A stretch of DNA of 64,000 nucleotides from contig CAMFLR010000019.1 of the NCBI GenBank assembly GCA_945957605.1, forward strand, positions 96,971-160,970. Direction: 5' to 3'. Origin of the DNA: an uncultured Isosphaeraceae bacterium (lineage in GTDB: Bacteria; Planctomycetota; Planctomycetia; Isosphaerales; Isosphaeraceae). Shown in pieces: positions 34,089-43,223 of the stretch (position 1 is the stretch's first letter; each line of letters opens with the position of its first letter). The notes beneath the pieces are model-generated. The model made no database searches and was not told the origin of the DNA. It worked only from the letters and a program-made list of their open reading frames with translations. The position numbers and the translations under genes are program-made.

Positions 34089-36534
34089 TCTCAAACTCGC
34101 TGACTTGTATGCGGATCTGACGATCCGTACGAACAAGTGGGACACGACGCTCAAGAAGATCAAGAGCGGCGTTGACGCTGCGACGATGAAGCCCCTCGAC
34201 ATCGTCGTAAACACGTCGTCACTCGATGCTGCTTTCGCGAAGATCAAAGCGTTTCGATCGAGCGTCGGGCCGGCTGTGCGAGTTGCGACTGGCGGCGGAT
34301 CCAGCGGAGGAGTCGGCAGCGTCGCACGCCAAACCTGGGCAGCGCAGGACGCCGCGGCGAGGAAGGCCGCCAAGGCTTCCGCCGACGCCGCACGCGATAC
34401 CGCAACCGTCCTGCGTAACGAGGCAAGAAACTCTGCCGCCGTGGCGAAACAGTTCATGGCGGGCGAGGTACAGGCGGCGAGAGACGCGGCTCGAGCTAAG
34501 GCGCAGGCCGCGAAACAGGCCGCAAGAGATACTGCGGACGCTGCGAAAGCCGCCGCGCGTCAGCAGTCTCAGGCCGCGCGTGACGCAGCGGTAACCGCGC
34601 GCAACGAGGCAAAGAATAGCGCCGCCGTAATGAAGCAGTTCATGGACGGCGAAGTGCAAGCGGCAAGAGATGCGGCCAGGGCCAAGGCACAAGCAGACAG
34701 ACAGGCTGCTCGGGATATCGCTTCTGCAGCAAAGGATGCCTCTCGGCAAAAGGCTCAAGCGGCGCGTGACGCAGTAACGGCTGCTAAGCAGTTGGCTTCC
34801 GAAGAAGCTAAACTTTCCCGCGATGCCGCTAGAGCGGTCGCAAAAGATGCTCGTGACAAGGCGACCGCAACGAGGAAGGCCGCCCAGGAAAGCGCCAAAG
34901 CCAACAAGCAACTCTACGACGCAGAACAGCGCGGCGCGAAAGCCGCAGCAGCAGCCGTTGCGCGACTCAACGCAGCAAAAGCGGCTCGCGGCCGCGACTT
35001 TCTTCGCGGCGCCACAATGGGCACTGGTCTTCCCTACATGGGAATGGGCGGCCCATGGGCGACCGCTGGGTTTGCTCTTACCTCGGCCGCAGGGCATGCG
35101 ACTCGAGAATTCGCTGACATTCAAACTGCGATGCGTGAAATTCAGCGATTTAGCGGCATGTCCGCTGACAACGCCGAGCGATTCAAAAAAGAAATGCTCG
35201 AGGCAGCAACACAACTTCCTGGCGTCTCAAGCAAAGATCTCTTCGGCATGGCCGACATTGGTGCGCGGGCTGGTGTCGGTCCAAGCTCGCTTGGGCAATT
35301 CGCTATCGACCTCGCCACGGTCAAAAACGCGATCACTGACATGCCGGTTGAAGAGCTTGGAACGTCGATCGTGAAGCTGCTGAATAACTTCGAAATGGGC
35401 ACGGACAAATTAAAGGCGTTAGGCTCCGCGCTTGTGAAGATGGACAATCTGTCTGTCGCTACTGCCAGGGACATTCTGGATGTTGCAACGGGGATGTCGG
35501 GAGCCGCGCACAGTGTTGGCATGACTCCGCAACAGACGCTCGCGATGGCGTCGGTCGCCAAAGATGCAGGACTGGAAAACGACGTCGGTGGCAGTTCGCT
35601 CTCGCAGATCCTTCGCGTGATGGCAACGAAGCGCGATAAGTTTGCGAACGCCGCTGGAATGCACGTCCAGGACTACGAGAAGCTCTACAAAGCATCGCCA
35701 CTCGAAGCGTTTCTCCGCGTGCTGAAGGGAATCAACGCAGAGACGGACAAGATCAAGAAGCAGGACCTCGTTAAAAGCCTCGGGCTCAGCGGTGTTCGCA
35801 CCGGCGGCGCGATCCTTCAAATGGCGGCGAATGTTGACAAGATCACGCCCCGGGTCGATGCCGCCAACAAGGAGTTTGAAAAGCAGGGGGCCCTTGTCGA
35901 GGCGAACGCCTTGAAGAGTGGGACGTACTGGCAGAAAGTGCAGGAGCTGGAAAACACGTGGACAAAGTTCTCTGAAACTATGGGATCCACTGTCGCGCCA
36001 GCAATCGAGGGAGCGATGAGCGTTCTAATCGAGGGTTTGAAACTCGCGAACAACCTGATAAACGAGTTCAAGTCGACTTGGAATTGGGCGTTTGGCCAGA
36101 CCGCGAACGCCGGAGCGGGAATGGCTGGATCCCTTGCCCTCGGCTTGAAGAAAGGCGGAACTGCACCAGGAGCTCCCAACCGAGTTGCAGCCCCGACCGG
36201 ACCTATTAGGCCCAGCGTCGATCCAAAAGATGTGGCCGCAGAAGAAAAGAGGCAGAAGGCACTCGCCTCGGTCTACTCCTCAGACGGGAACCGGTTGATG
36301 CGTCCCGGCGAAAAGGGGACCGAGATAAAACCTGGCCTGGTGCAACCTTTCAAGGGAAACTACGGCCAATACGGAAGCGGTTTGGAGGCCGGGCAGGCGC
36401 TGCAGGACCGGCTCTTCGACTCGGGCAAGGAGCAACTCGACGAGCTCAAGAAGCTGAACCAGAACGTCACTGGCTTGCGCGACGACTTCAAGAAATGGAA
36501 GCCTACTTCAGATCAGCCGGTGCTGGGGCCGTAG
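34081..36534 (+). CDS. Tail tape measure protein
   Basis: This 817-residue protein has an Ala/Lys/Arg-rich coiled region (about residues 90-310) that contains a 62-residue tandem duplication. A typical tape measure core follows: EFADIQTAMREIQRFSGMS, LGLSGVRTGGAILQMA, and the WTKFSETMGSTVAPAIEGAM segment. It starts 8 bases before the end of the GT reading frame. Its length sets tail length; at the usual 1.5 angstrom per residue it would give a tail near 120 nm. Confidence 0.93.
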   Translation: MLNLKLADLYADLTIRTNKWDTTLKKIKSGVDAATMKPLDIVVNTSSLDAAFAKIKAFRSSVGPAVRVATGGGSSGGVGSVARQTWAAQDAAARKAAKASADAARDTATVLRNEARNSAAVAKQFMAGEVQAARDAARAKAQAAKQAARDTADAAKAAARQQSQAARDAAVTARNEAKNSAAVMKQFMDGEVQAARDAARAKAQADRQAARDIASAAKDASRQKAQAARDAVTAAKQLASEEAKLSRDAARAVAKDARDKATATRKAAQESAKANKQLYDAEQRGAKAAAAAVARLNAAKAARGRDFLRGATMGTGLPYMGMGGPWATAGFALTSAAGHATREFADIQTAMREIQRFSGMSADNAERFKKEMLEAATQLPGVSSKDLFGMADIGARAGVGPSSLGQFAIDLATVKNAITDMPVEELGTSIVKLLNNFEMGTDKLKALGSALVKMDNLSVATARDILDVATGMSGAAHSVGMTPQQTLAMASVAKDAGLENDVGGSSLSQILRVMATKRDKFANAAGMHVQDYEKLYKASPLEAFLRVLKGINAETDKIKKQDLVKSLGLSGVRTGGAILQMAANVDKITPRVDAANKEFEKQGALVEANALKSGTYWQKVQELENTWTKFSETMGSTVAPAIEGAMSVLIEGLKLANNLINEFKSTWNWAFGQTANAGAGMAGSLALGLKKGGTAPGAPNRVAAPTGPIRPSVDPKDVAAEEKRQKALASVYSSDGNRLMRPGEKGTEIKPGLVQPFKGNYGQYGSGLEAGQALQDRLFDSGKEQLDELKKLNQNVTGLRDDFKKWKPTSDQPVLGP
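34414..34785 (+). repeat. 186-bp tandem duplication inside the tape measure gene
   Basis: The segment beginning RNEARNSAAVAKQFMAGEVQ (34414) recurs as RNEAKNSAAVMKQFMDGEVQ (34600), exactly 62 codons later. The following residues are mostly identical. A third, more diverged unit follows. Duplications of helical units lengthen the tape. Confidence 0.8.
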
Positions 36535-36550
36535 CGATTGCGCGGACACG

Positions 36551-37582
36551 CTACTTTTTCGTTTTGAGTTGCTTTATGCGTTCAGCCGAAACCTTTGCCT
36601 CGGGCGATTCCGGGTACTGCTTGATGATCTGCCGGTAAGACTGTTCGGCCGCCTTGGTGTTGCCATTCTTAGCTGTCGCGTCCGCAGCAATGAGAAGCGC
36701 TTTGGCGCGGGCGGCAGGGTCGATGGTCGTCTTCACGGCGGGGAGCTTCACGCGAGGCTTTGGCGTCGTCTCGAGCGACGCATTGCACAGAAACGAAGCG
36801 GGTATCCAGGAAGACCGATCCCTGAGCGGGCCATCTTTCAACCGGATCTTGCAGAGTTGAATCGTGTCGTCGCCAATCAATGTCGATGATTCGTCGATCA
36901 CCAACACTGGCGACAGTGCTGGATAGACAACGATTTTACCACTGCTTATGAGATCATCAAAACCCACCTCGTCGTTGGCTGAAGCGACCTTGATGAACTC
37001 CTTGCAGTTGGCTTCGTCGTTGCAGACGTAGGATTTCGAGCCTTTCGAGACAGGAATAAGGCTCGCCTCATCGCCGAGCTTCCAACTCGCTTGTCGCTCG
37101 AGCGAAACCACGAATCTGGGAAGCAGCGACTCGACTGGGTAGGGTTTCCCGCTCTTTGGTGTGGCAAAGATTGCTGGAACCCATATTGGGGCTTCCTGGC
37201 CTTCAAGTTTCACGATAAGCGCGGGGATTTTGCCGACGTTCCGCAATGAGGCTAAATCCCCAGAGACACCCTCAGGGGGAAATTGCTCGGCCACTGTTGC
37301 TTCGCAGTCATCGCGAAGAAGTCCGAGAATTTCGTTCTTCCACATGCCTGAAAACGTGGATGGCGCGACCTCGAATTCCGTGGAAAAGGTCTCGATGAAG
37401 TTCTTGTATCCAGCCTGATTTCTGCAAAACGGAATACCCCCGACCTCCGAGCGCAAAAAGACTTTATCTCCCTTCTTGAACGAAACGCCCGAGTCTGCGG
37501 CCGCTAGCGAAAGCGACGAACCGCAGAGCGCGACCCACACAGCAACCAGTGGCCTGATGACAGCTCTTGTTGCGACGTTCAT
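36551..37582 (-). CDS. Secreted protein with two repeated SH3-like domains and a TPR-like tail (cargo)
   Basis: This 343-residue protein has a signal peptide (residues 1-28). Two related segments start VSFKKGDKVFLRSE... and ASLIPVSKGSKSYVCNDEAN, each followed by KNFIE- or KEFIKVA-like text, so a tandem domain is likely. Residues 285-340 have a TPR-like repeat (AADATAKNGNTKAAEQSYRQ). It is read against the tail genes on both sides, which marks it as an inserted cargo gene probably expressed in the lysogen. Function unknown. Confidence 0.75.
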   Translation of the reverse strand: MNVATRAVIRPLVAVWVALCGSSLSLAAADSGVSFKKGDKVFLRSEVGGIPFCRNQAGYKNFIETFSTEFEVAPSTFSGMWKNEILGLLRDDCEATVAEQFPPEGVSGDLASLRNVGKIPALIVKLEGQEAPIWVPAIFATPKSGKPYPVESLLPRFVVSLERQASWKLGDEASLIPVSKGSKSYVCNDEANCKEFIKVASANDEVGFDDLISSGKIVVYPALSPVLVIDESSTLIGDDTIQLCKIRLKDGPLRDRSSWIPASFLCNASLETTPKPRVKLPAVKTTIDPAARAKALLIAADATAKNGNTKAAEQSYRQIIKQYPESPEAKVSAERIKQLKTKK

Positions 37583-37671
37583 CGCTCAGACCTCCGGCGC
37601 GTAAGTCCAACTAGCCAAAGCCGATCCACCACTGTAACCGCGCCGGCCTGGCGTGGCCAAGGGTTCGTTCT

Positions 37672-38523
37672 ATGCCTGTAACGTTGCCCGCAACAATCAC
37701 CGTCGATTATCGCCAACTCGGCGCGGATCACGGGTTTGCGCTCGGCTTCGATCCTGCGCCTTGGATCACGCGTCCGTACCTCGTGAGTTGGGATGACCTC
37801 GACACCTTTCTCGTCGAACTGCGCGGCTTGACGACCTATTCAGGAACGATCGGCGCCGGTGTTTGGAAACGCAATCTCCCCCATCAGGATCTAAATAACA
37901 AATCTCTATTCGCCGATTCGATAACCGTCGATCCAGAAGGTGCTTTGCTCTATCCGACTGACCCAATCGCCTACAGCCATGCTGTTGTGAAAGTGACTTA
38001 CCGGCGGCCGCCGTGGGACGTTCAGACATCAGAAGCCGGCCCGAACTCGATCTCCCAGGATCCCACTGACGCACAGCAACTTCTCTATGCTAGCCAGGAA
38101 ATTAGGGGCGGCGCGCGATGGTATGACCAGCCGAACTCGTCGGTGACCTGGAGCAGCGACGGCGCGAAAGTGAACACGCCGATCCCACGTCGAGTGAAAG
38201 TCGCCACTTGGAACATCACTTATCACCTGTTCCCATACCTTCCGTCGCAGTACCTCGAAGGCTTCGCCGACACGGTAAATAACGCCCCGTTCCTAGGTCG
38301 AGCGAAGGGCACAGTAATGCTAGTGAACTGGGACACGATCCGCGAAATCAACTCCGACGGGTCCACAGCTCAGAAGGTGCAACTTCAATACGAGTGGCGG
38401 CAGCAAGATTGGAACAAGTACCTCAGACCCGATAACAATCGTTGGGATTGGCCGAAAGACGTATCTGGTAATTACATTTATAACTACGCCGACTACAGCG
38501 CGCTGCTGGCCTATTTCTCCTAA
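37672..38523 (+). CDS. Tail-associated protein, unknown
   Basis: This 283-residue protein reads VTLPATITVDYRQLGADHG at the start. It has aromatic-rich segments later (WKRNLPHQDLNNKS; ATWNITYHLFPYLP; YEWRQQDWNKYLRPDNN). It is the first rightward gene after the tape measure and so probably belongs to the tail tip. No family is recognised. Confidence 0.62.
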   Translation: MPVTLPATITVDYRQLGADHGFALGFDPAPWITRPYLVSWDDLDTFLVELRGLTTYSGTIGAGVWKRNLPHQDLNNKSLFADSITVDPEGALLYPTDPIAYSHAVVKVTYRRPPWDVQTSEAGPNSISQDPTDAQQLLYASQEIRGGARWYDQPNSSVTWSSDGAKVNTPIPRRVKVATWNITYHLFPYLPSQYLEGFADTVNNAPFLGRAKGTVMLVNWDTIREINSDGSTAQKVQLQYEWRQQDWNKYLRPDNNRWDWPKDVSGNYIYNYADYSALLAYFS

Positions 38524-38535
38524 GCGGGCCCAACG

Positions 38536-38925
38536 ATGGACATCCCGGATTTCAAGGCGAACCAAGTCCTCGGCGCCACGGCGTTGAGGGTGATCGTCGA
38601 AGAGCTTCGCCGCTGCCTGAACCTGACCGGCACAGCGCCGATCAACGTGAATGCCAACTCCGAAGGCTTCAACGTCGCGATCGACATGCGTTCGGGAATC
38701 TGGATCAAGCTCACTGGCGGGGGCACCGGCGGGAAATATGCATGGACGCGAATCGACCCCGATACCGCGGGGGCCTGGGTCGACAACACATTCGAGACCG
38801 GCACAACGACGAGCGATCCCGCGTACGAGGCAAACGGCAACACCGGAGTTCCGACGTCGCCCCCTTCTCGCGCGCGAGCGTGGCGCGACCCTCTGACGAA
38901 CGAGTTACGGTTTCAATGGGGCTAA
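38536..38925 (+). CDS. Tail-tip region protein with PDFKANQ start
   Basis: This 129-residue protein starts MDIPDFKANQVLGATALRVI and contains EELRRCLNLTGTAPINVN. The next protein starts similarly and has ELRRAGNLTGTPPVYID, so the two are paralogues in their first 60 residues. The rest is beta-rich. Function unknown. Confidence 0.62.
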   Translation: MDIPDFKANQVLGATALRVIVEELRRCLNLTGTAPINVNANSEGFNVAIDMRSGIWIKLTGGGTGGKYAWTRIDPDTAGAWVDNTFETGTTTSDPAYEANGNTGVPTSPPSRARAWRDPLTNELRFQWG

Positions 38926-38926
38926 G

Positions 38927-39793
38927 ATGCTGCCGGATTTCAAAGCGAACCAACCATTCGGGAAGCCCGGAAGCAGCTCGCGGCTCGTGCTCCGGCAAGA
39001 AGACGCCGACTTACTCAATGCAGTTATCGGGGAGCTTCGCCGCGCGGGAAACTTGACCGGGACGCCTCCGGTCTACATCGATTCGACGGCCAGCGAACGG
39101 CGGATTGCGCTGGCTGGCCAAAAAGGCTTTAGCGCGCTGCTCTCGGGTTCGACTTCGCCATACTCGTTCGCAGAACAAGACGCGACGGCGGGCGGCGGGT
39201 GGGCGGCCACGCCTGGCGGCAGGACGGGCACTAACACCGCATACGAGTTGAACGCAAAGGCCAGCCTCGGCGGAAAAGTGGTCTGGCTTGAACCGGGTTA
39301 TCCTGATGATTACCGTTTTCAATACGTTATGACGTCTGCCACCCCCGGCATCCCCGTTCCCGGCTGCTGCGGGTCAAATAACGTGCCTGCCGTGCTCACG
39401 GCGACGCTTCAGTCGGGATCTGGTTTTACCGGATGGAGCCTTAATTGCCCGGCGGCCCCGCTTGCGATTCCTTGTACCTATAACGCGCACGGGCTTTATG
39501 GCGCAGGGTGGTACAATCTAATGTGCCGGGACACTATCACGCCTAATCAAGATATTTACTTGGTAATACTTGCAACGACACTGCCATGTACATTTCACAT
39601 ATACTTCGGAAGCCAAAACCTTACCACTGGTTCGCCGGGTCCAATCAGCCCTCAATTCTATTCCTTTGTTCCGTCCGACCCTGGCAACACTTGCGGCTCT
39701 GGCACGACCGGTGCAGGCTTCAACATGCCGTACTGTACGCAATGGGTGGGCTCAACTGGGTCTGGAACTAACCGCTGTCTTTTGTCGGGCTGA
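38927..39793 (+). CDS. Tail-tip region protein, paralogue of the preceding gene with a cysteine-rich C-terminal domain
   Basis: This 288-residue protein shares the N-terminal PDFKANQ...ELRRAGNLTGTPP module. It adds a C-terminal domain of about 150 residues with eight or more cysteines (VPGCCGSN, LNCPAAPLAIPC, CTQWVGS, NRCLLSG), suggesting disulfides in an extracellular particle. This fits receptor-binding or tail-tip adhesion but is not proven. Downstream gene follows in 5 bases. Confidence 0.62.
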   Translation: MLPDFKANQPFGKPGSSSRLVLRQEDADLLNAVIGELRRAGNLTGTPPVYIDSTASERRIALAGQKGFSALLSGSTSPYSFAEQDATAGGGWAATPGGRTGTNTAYELNAKASLGGKVVWLEPGYPDDYRFQYVMTSATPGIPVPGCCGSNNVPAVLTATLQSGSGFTGWSLNCPAAPLAIPCTYNAHGLYGAGWYNLMCRDTITPNQDIYLVILATTLPCTFHIYFGSQNLTTGSPGPISPQFYSFVPSDPGNTCGSGTTGAGFNMPYCTQWVGSTGSGTNRCLLSG

Positions 39794-39798
39794 CGACG

Positions 39799-40110
39799 AT
39801 GTATCCATCACCAAAAATGTTCGAAGGACCGGATGCGCTGCAGCAAGCCCAAGCTGAGACGGCAGCGCAGATGGGTTATGCGCTCACGTGGCATCGATCT
39901 GAATCGACTTCCGATCGTCCTGCTGCTGATCATGCCGCCCTCATGTTCCGCCGAGCCGCCTGTCCGCACCTGGGCGACAAGATCGGCTGCGGCTGCGGTG
40001 ATCTCCGCGTGTGTCGCGCGGGCCATGGGCGGGATTATGGAGCGGCGGAGCCCGGTGTGACGCCGCTGGACTGCACGACGAATTTGGAGCGGGGAGTGTG
40101 CGGGGGCTGA
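39799..40110 (+). CDS. Small cysteine-rich protein at the end of the late operon
   Basis: This 103-residue protein contains CPHLGDKIGCGCGD, CRAGHG and CTTNLERGVCGG, a possible metal-binding arrangement. It is the last rightward gene of the structural module. No family is recognised. Confidence 0.55.
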   Translation: MYPSPKMFEGPDALQQAQAETAAQMGYALTWHRSESTSDRPAADHAALMFRRAACPHLGDKIGCGCGDLRVCRAGHGRDYGAAEPGVTPLDCTTNLERGVCGG

Positions 40111-40167
40111 CAAAACGCGTCCGCTGCCTTCAAGGCGGCTCGCCGGCGGTGGTAGAGTTGGCAGAGT

Positions 40168-40183
40168 GCCAGGCCTGCCTGGC
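40168..40183. terminator. Short palindrome between convergent genes
   Basis: GCCAGGC and GCCTGGC face each other around CT between the end of the late operon and the end of a leftward gene. No T-run follows, so a terminator role is only possible. Confidence 0.35.
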
Positions 40184-40202
40184 GAGTTAGTAATAACCTC
40201 GC

Positions 40203-41204
40203 TCAGTCACAGCGCCCCGCGGGCGAGCGACGAGAGGACCGCCGGCCGCGAGTAAACGCAACACTCGCCAGTCCACCGACAACCAGCATTGACACGGTCG
40301 CAGGCTCAGGCACCAAGGTAGGCTGATAGACCATGTCGAAAATCCCGTAATTATCAGGCAGGGTTGCGACAATGCTGCGCTGGCCGGAAGGGGTGATCTT
40401 CAATATCTCGAAGAAATGGCCAGCACCAACTACCCCCACATAGAGGTTGCCAAACTCATCAAACGTCAGTGACTCAGGTTTGACAGTGCCGTCTGCGGTA
40501 AAAACCGTCCTCGTGCCGTCTGGGGCAATCTTGTCGATGCGGTTACCTGTTTCATTCGAGGCATAAATATTACCGAACTTATCCAAAACCATGTCCGACC
40601 AAATGGTAGGCTCGAGGCGCACCGTACTCAAAAGGCTCCCTGTGCCATCCGGCGTGACTTTGTAGATTGAATCATGACTGTAGCTAAGAATGAATAAGTC
40701 GCCTGCGGCGTCGTGCTCAAGGGCAATCGCGCCAACTGGAACGGAGGCTACGTTAGCAATGCCTGCGGGAGTCGGAAGTAGCACGCCCGTTGGAGAATAA
40801 ACTCGAATTGGAGGATAAGCTGTGAACCCAAGACCGACGAGCAAGTTGCCGGCAGGATCAAACCCTAGGCCGCTCGGAGTGATGCCTTGCCCCATGTCGG
40901 GCACAAAAATATGGCCGGTACCATTAGGCGTGAACTCCTCAATAGAACCGGTGAAACCAGCGTCCAAAACGACGAACAGATTTCCGGAGCGATCGAGCGC
41001 CATGCGTGTAGGGCCGCCATTCCCTGTTCCAGATGGAAAGTTTGCAAATTGAGATTCGGCACCTGACACGGTGTCGACCCTAAAAACGACGTTGTCTGTT
41101 TTGGCGGATGAGCTGAAGACCGAGGAAATATACAAAGTGCCGGCCTGGCAGGTCACTGCACTTACGACCAAAAGTAGACCCGCGGCGAGCCAGTGGAGGC
41201 GCAT
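40203..41204 (-). CDS. PEP-CTERM protein with NHL-like beta-propeller (prophage cargo)
   Basis: This 333-residue protein has a signal peptide (MRLHWLAAGLLLVVSAVTCQ). About six blade-like repeats follow with cores such as MALDRSGNLFVV, GLGFDPAGNLLVG, DMVLDKFGNIYAS and TFDEFGNLYVGV, an NHL/SMP30-like propeller. The C-terminus is a PEP-CTERM tail: VPEPATVSMLVVGGLASVAF, then RGRRSSRR. The start was set at the signal-peptide ATG, which has GGAG at 9 bases. It is the second exosortase-dependent protein carried by this prophage. Confidence 0.85.
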   Translation of the reverse strand: MRLHWLAAGLLLVVSAVTCQAGTLYISSVFSSSAKTDNVVFRVDTVSGAESQFANFPSGTGNGGPTRMALDRSGNLFVVLDAGFTGSIEEFTPNGTGHIFVPDMGQGITPSGLGFDPAGNLLVGLGFTAYPPIRVYSPTGVLLPTPAGIANVASVPVGAIALEHDAAGDLFILSYSHDSIYKVTPDGTGSLLSTVRLEPTIWSDMVLDKFGNIYASNETGNRIDKIAPDGTRTVFTADGTVKPESLTFDEFGNLYVGVVGAGHFFEILKITPSGQRSIVATLPDNYGIFDMVYQPTLVPEPATVSMLVVGGLASVAFTRGRRSSRRSPAGRCD

Positions 41205-41327
41205 TGGTAGAAACTCCGGATTTGGATTCGTTATAAGCTGACACCGGAAGGCACAGATTAAACTAGAATTGGCACATAGATGCAAGCATCGGTTGCGATA
41301 AGTGCCATGCCTCTGAATAGGACGGGC

Positions 41328-41972
41328 TTACTTACTGCAATCCGAAGCCTTCCGATACCCGGCCGCTTCCGCTGCTGTGCACGACGCAAACTCCACGCGA
41401 TTCTTGGCCAGCATCCGCGCCGACGAATTGCACCCTGGCGTGTGATAAATCTTACTGTTGCTGTTCCCGACGACGACAGAAGTGGTAGCGTCGCCGGTAT
41501 TGTGTCGCCAATCCCAGGGCGGTATCGGCAGTGGATCCGCCCAGAGTCCACGCTTCGCAGTTCGAGCCGCCATCTGCAGCTCGGCCAACTCCCGATCCTT
41601 CGGCGCGAATTGCTTCGCATGCCAGGCCCACCCGCTACGAACCATCTCGCGGCTTACCGATCGACCGTCGGCCAGGACGACGTCGCCAATCTCGCGCTGA
41701 CGGTCGGCCTTGCCTGTAAGTTTGACGGTAACGTCCTTCCCAAAGGCGAGGTCGCCCAAAACCGCCTTTGCCTTGTCGCTGTAAGGTTGCCCCTTCTCGG
41801 GCGCGTCGACTCCAAAAAATCGGACCTTTACTTGCTCCTTGGAGGCAGTCAAAACCGTCAGCGTGTCGCCGTCGGTGATTCCAATAACGCGCGCGCCGAA
41901 CGGTTCCTTCGCGAACGATGACGCGGCAAACAAGAGCGCGAGAGCAAAGACACGCACGATCGTCACGAGCAT
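41328..41972 (-). CDS. Secreted thermonuclease (SNase-like) with a C-terminal Ada-type metal-binding-like domain
   Basis: This 214-residue protein has a signal peptide (about residues 1-21). An SNase domain follows: VIGITDGDTLTVL with the Ca-binding Asp, KVRFFGVDAPEKGQ with the catalytic Arg, SREMVRSGWAWH, and AELQMAARTAKRGLW. The C-terminal 45 residues (KIYHTPGCNSSARM, EFASCTAAEAAGYRKASDC) resemble an Ada zinc-binding module. It would degrade extracellular DNA or RNA. It is leftward, 9 bases after the DUF72 gene. Confidence 0.85.
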   Translation of the reverse strand: MLVTIVRVFALALLFAASSFAKEPFGARVIGITDGDTLTVLTASKEQVKVRFFGVDAPEKGQPYSDKAKAVLGDLAFGKDVTVKLTGKADRQREIGDVVLADGRSVSREMVRSGWAWHAKQFAPKDRELAELQMAARTAKRGLWADPLPIPPWDWRHNTGDATTSVVVGNSNSKIYHTPGCNSSARMLAKNRVEFASCTAAEAAGYRKASDCSK

Positions 41973-41981
41973 TCTCCCGCG

Positions 41982-42956
41982 TTAATGGCCGACCAGTGGC
42001 AATTGATGATCGATAATTGCCTCGATCGTCCCCGGCGCGTTGCCTTCCAAGCGATTGTTGAGGTAAACGAACAGTTTCTTGCCGAGCCGCCTCGCGTCGT
42101 TCATCAACATGCGAATTCCATCCCGGGCGCCCTCATTCGGCTCTTGGATTTCGCGATACGGCTCGAACTGATTCACCGCATCCTCGTACCCGCGACCACG
42201 CTTGAGCAATCCACGCACCACGGCAAAGTCAGCCGTGAACGCACCAGGCAGACGGGCCTGGTCATCGAGCGTAGGCATCCGAGTCCAGGCGTTGAAAACG
42301 TGGGCAACATTATAACTTGAAAGTAAATCGAAGTATTCGGGCGAGAGGTAATTCTCGTTGCGAAGCTCCACGCTGTATCGAAATCCCTTCGGCAGTGCTG
42401 CGAGGAACGGCTCGAGCTTGGCCATGAAGTCAGCGGGCGTGGCGAACGTCGACTTGTTGAAGGTGCCGAACTCGAAGATGATCGGCCCGACCTGTTCACC
42501 GTAAGGCTTCAGACGTTCGGTGAAATACGTCTCGAGGACTTTCACGTTCAGAAAGTCCTGGTTCTCATTGCCGGCTCTCTGCCCGTACCTCGCGTGTTTC
42601 GGCCAGACCGTGACTGTGATGTCTTCCGGCGCCTTGAGCGCGATGGAAAACGTCGAGGGAACTTGCCCGAACAGCTTCGACCAATACGTGGACGCCGGAA
42701 ACTGGTAGAACGCAAAGTCGCCGCAGACGGTCGGAAAGATCTCGGCGTACTCGGTCAGGCAGTTTTCCTCGAACTTCGCCTTTGAATGCTTCTTGCGTGT
42801 TATGTATCGCTCTTCGTTGTAGATCGAACCGAGCCAGCCCTCATACTTCCAGGAGCTCGTCCCGAAGTAGACGCCCTGGTCAGCGAGTGCCGCGAGTTTG
42901 GGGGCCAGCCTCGCCGCCTGGGGCGCCATTTCGTTGTTGCTGAAGAGTGAAGTCAT
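41982..42956 (-). CDS. DUF72 family protein
   Basis: This 324-residue protein carries the DUF72 start region YFGTSSWKYEGWLGSIYNEE (about residue 30), YQFPASTYW, FSIALKAPEDITV and SVELRNENYLSP (about 200). The family has a TIM-barrel fold and is widespread, but its reaction is unknown. It heads a leftward group with the nuclease gene and is not a usual phage gene. Confidence 0.88.
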   Translation of the reverse strand: MTSLFSNNEMAPQAARLAPKLAALADQGVYFGTSSWKYEGWLGSIYNEERYITRKKHSKAKFEENCLTEYAEIFPTVCGDFAFYQFPASTYWSKLFGQVPSTFSIALKAPEDITVTVWPKHARYGQRAGNENQDFLNVKVLETYFTERLKPYGEQVGPIIFEFGTFNKSTFATPADFMAKLEPFLAALPKGFRYSVELRNENYLSPEYFDLLSSYNVAHVFNAWTRMPTLDDQARLPGAFTADFAVVRGLLKRGRGYEDAVNQFEPYREIQEPNEGARDGIRMLMNDARRLGKKLFVYLNNRLEGNAPGTIEAIIDHQLPLVGH

Positions 42957-42986
42957 AACCGTTCACCTTTGTGCCGTTTTACGCGT

Positions 42987-43223
42987 TTAATTGTCCGCCG
43001 GATCGCTACTCGGCGTCGCCAGAAAACTCTTTGATGCCGACCGCAGGAGCCGCAAGGCTGCTCGGACCTCTGCCATGTTGTGCTCCGAAGCGAGCCCACG
43101 ATTATGCAGTCGCCGCATCGACTTTTCGAGCTTGTCCGCCGCCTTGATCGCCTCGAGGAATCGCTGCTTATAGGGAATGTTGCTTTCAATCGACTCTGCT
43201 GTGATTGTGAACGTCTCCAGCAT
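42987..43223 (-). CDS. Small helical protein
   Basis: This 78-residue charged helical protein (FLEAIKAADKLEKSMRRLHN; AEVRAALRLLRSASKSF) lies just upstream of the DUF72 gene in the same direction. No family is recognised. The 246 bases to its right (43224-43469) hold no gene and probably its promoter. Confidence 0.5.
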   Translation of the reverse strand: MLETFTITAESIESNIPYKQRFLEAIKAADKLEKSMRRLHNRGLASEHNMAEVRAALRLLRSASKSFLATPSSDPADN

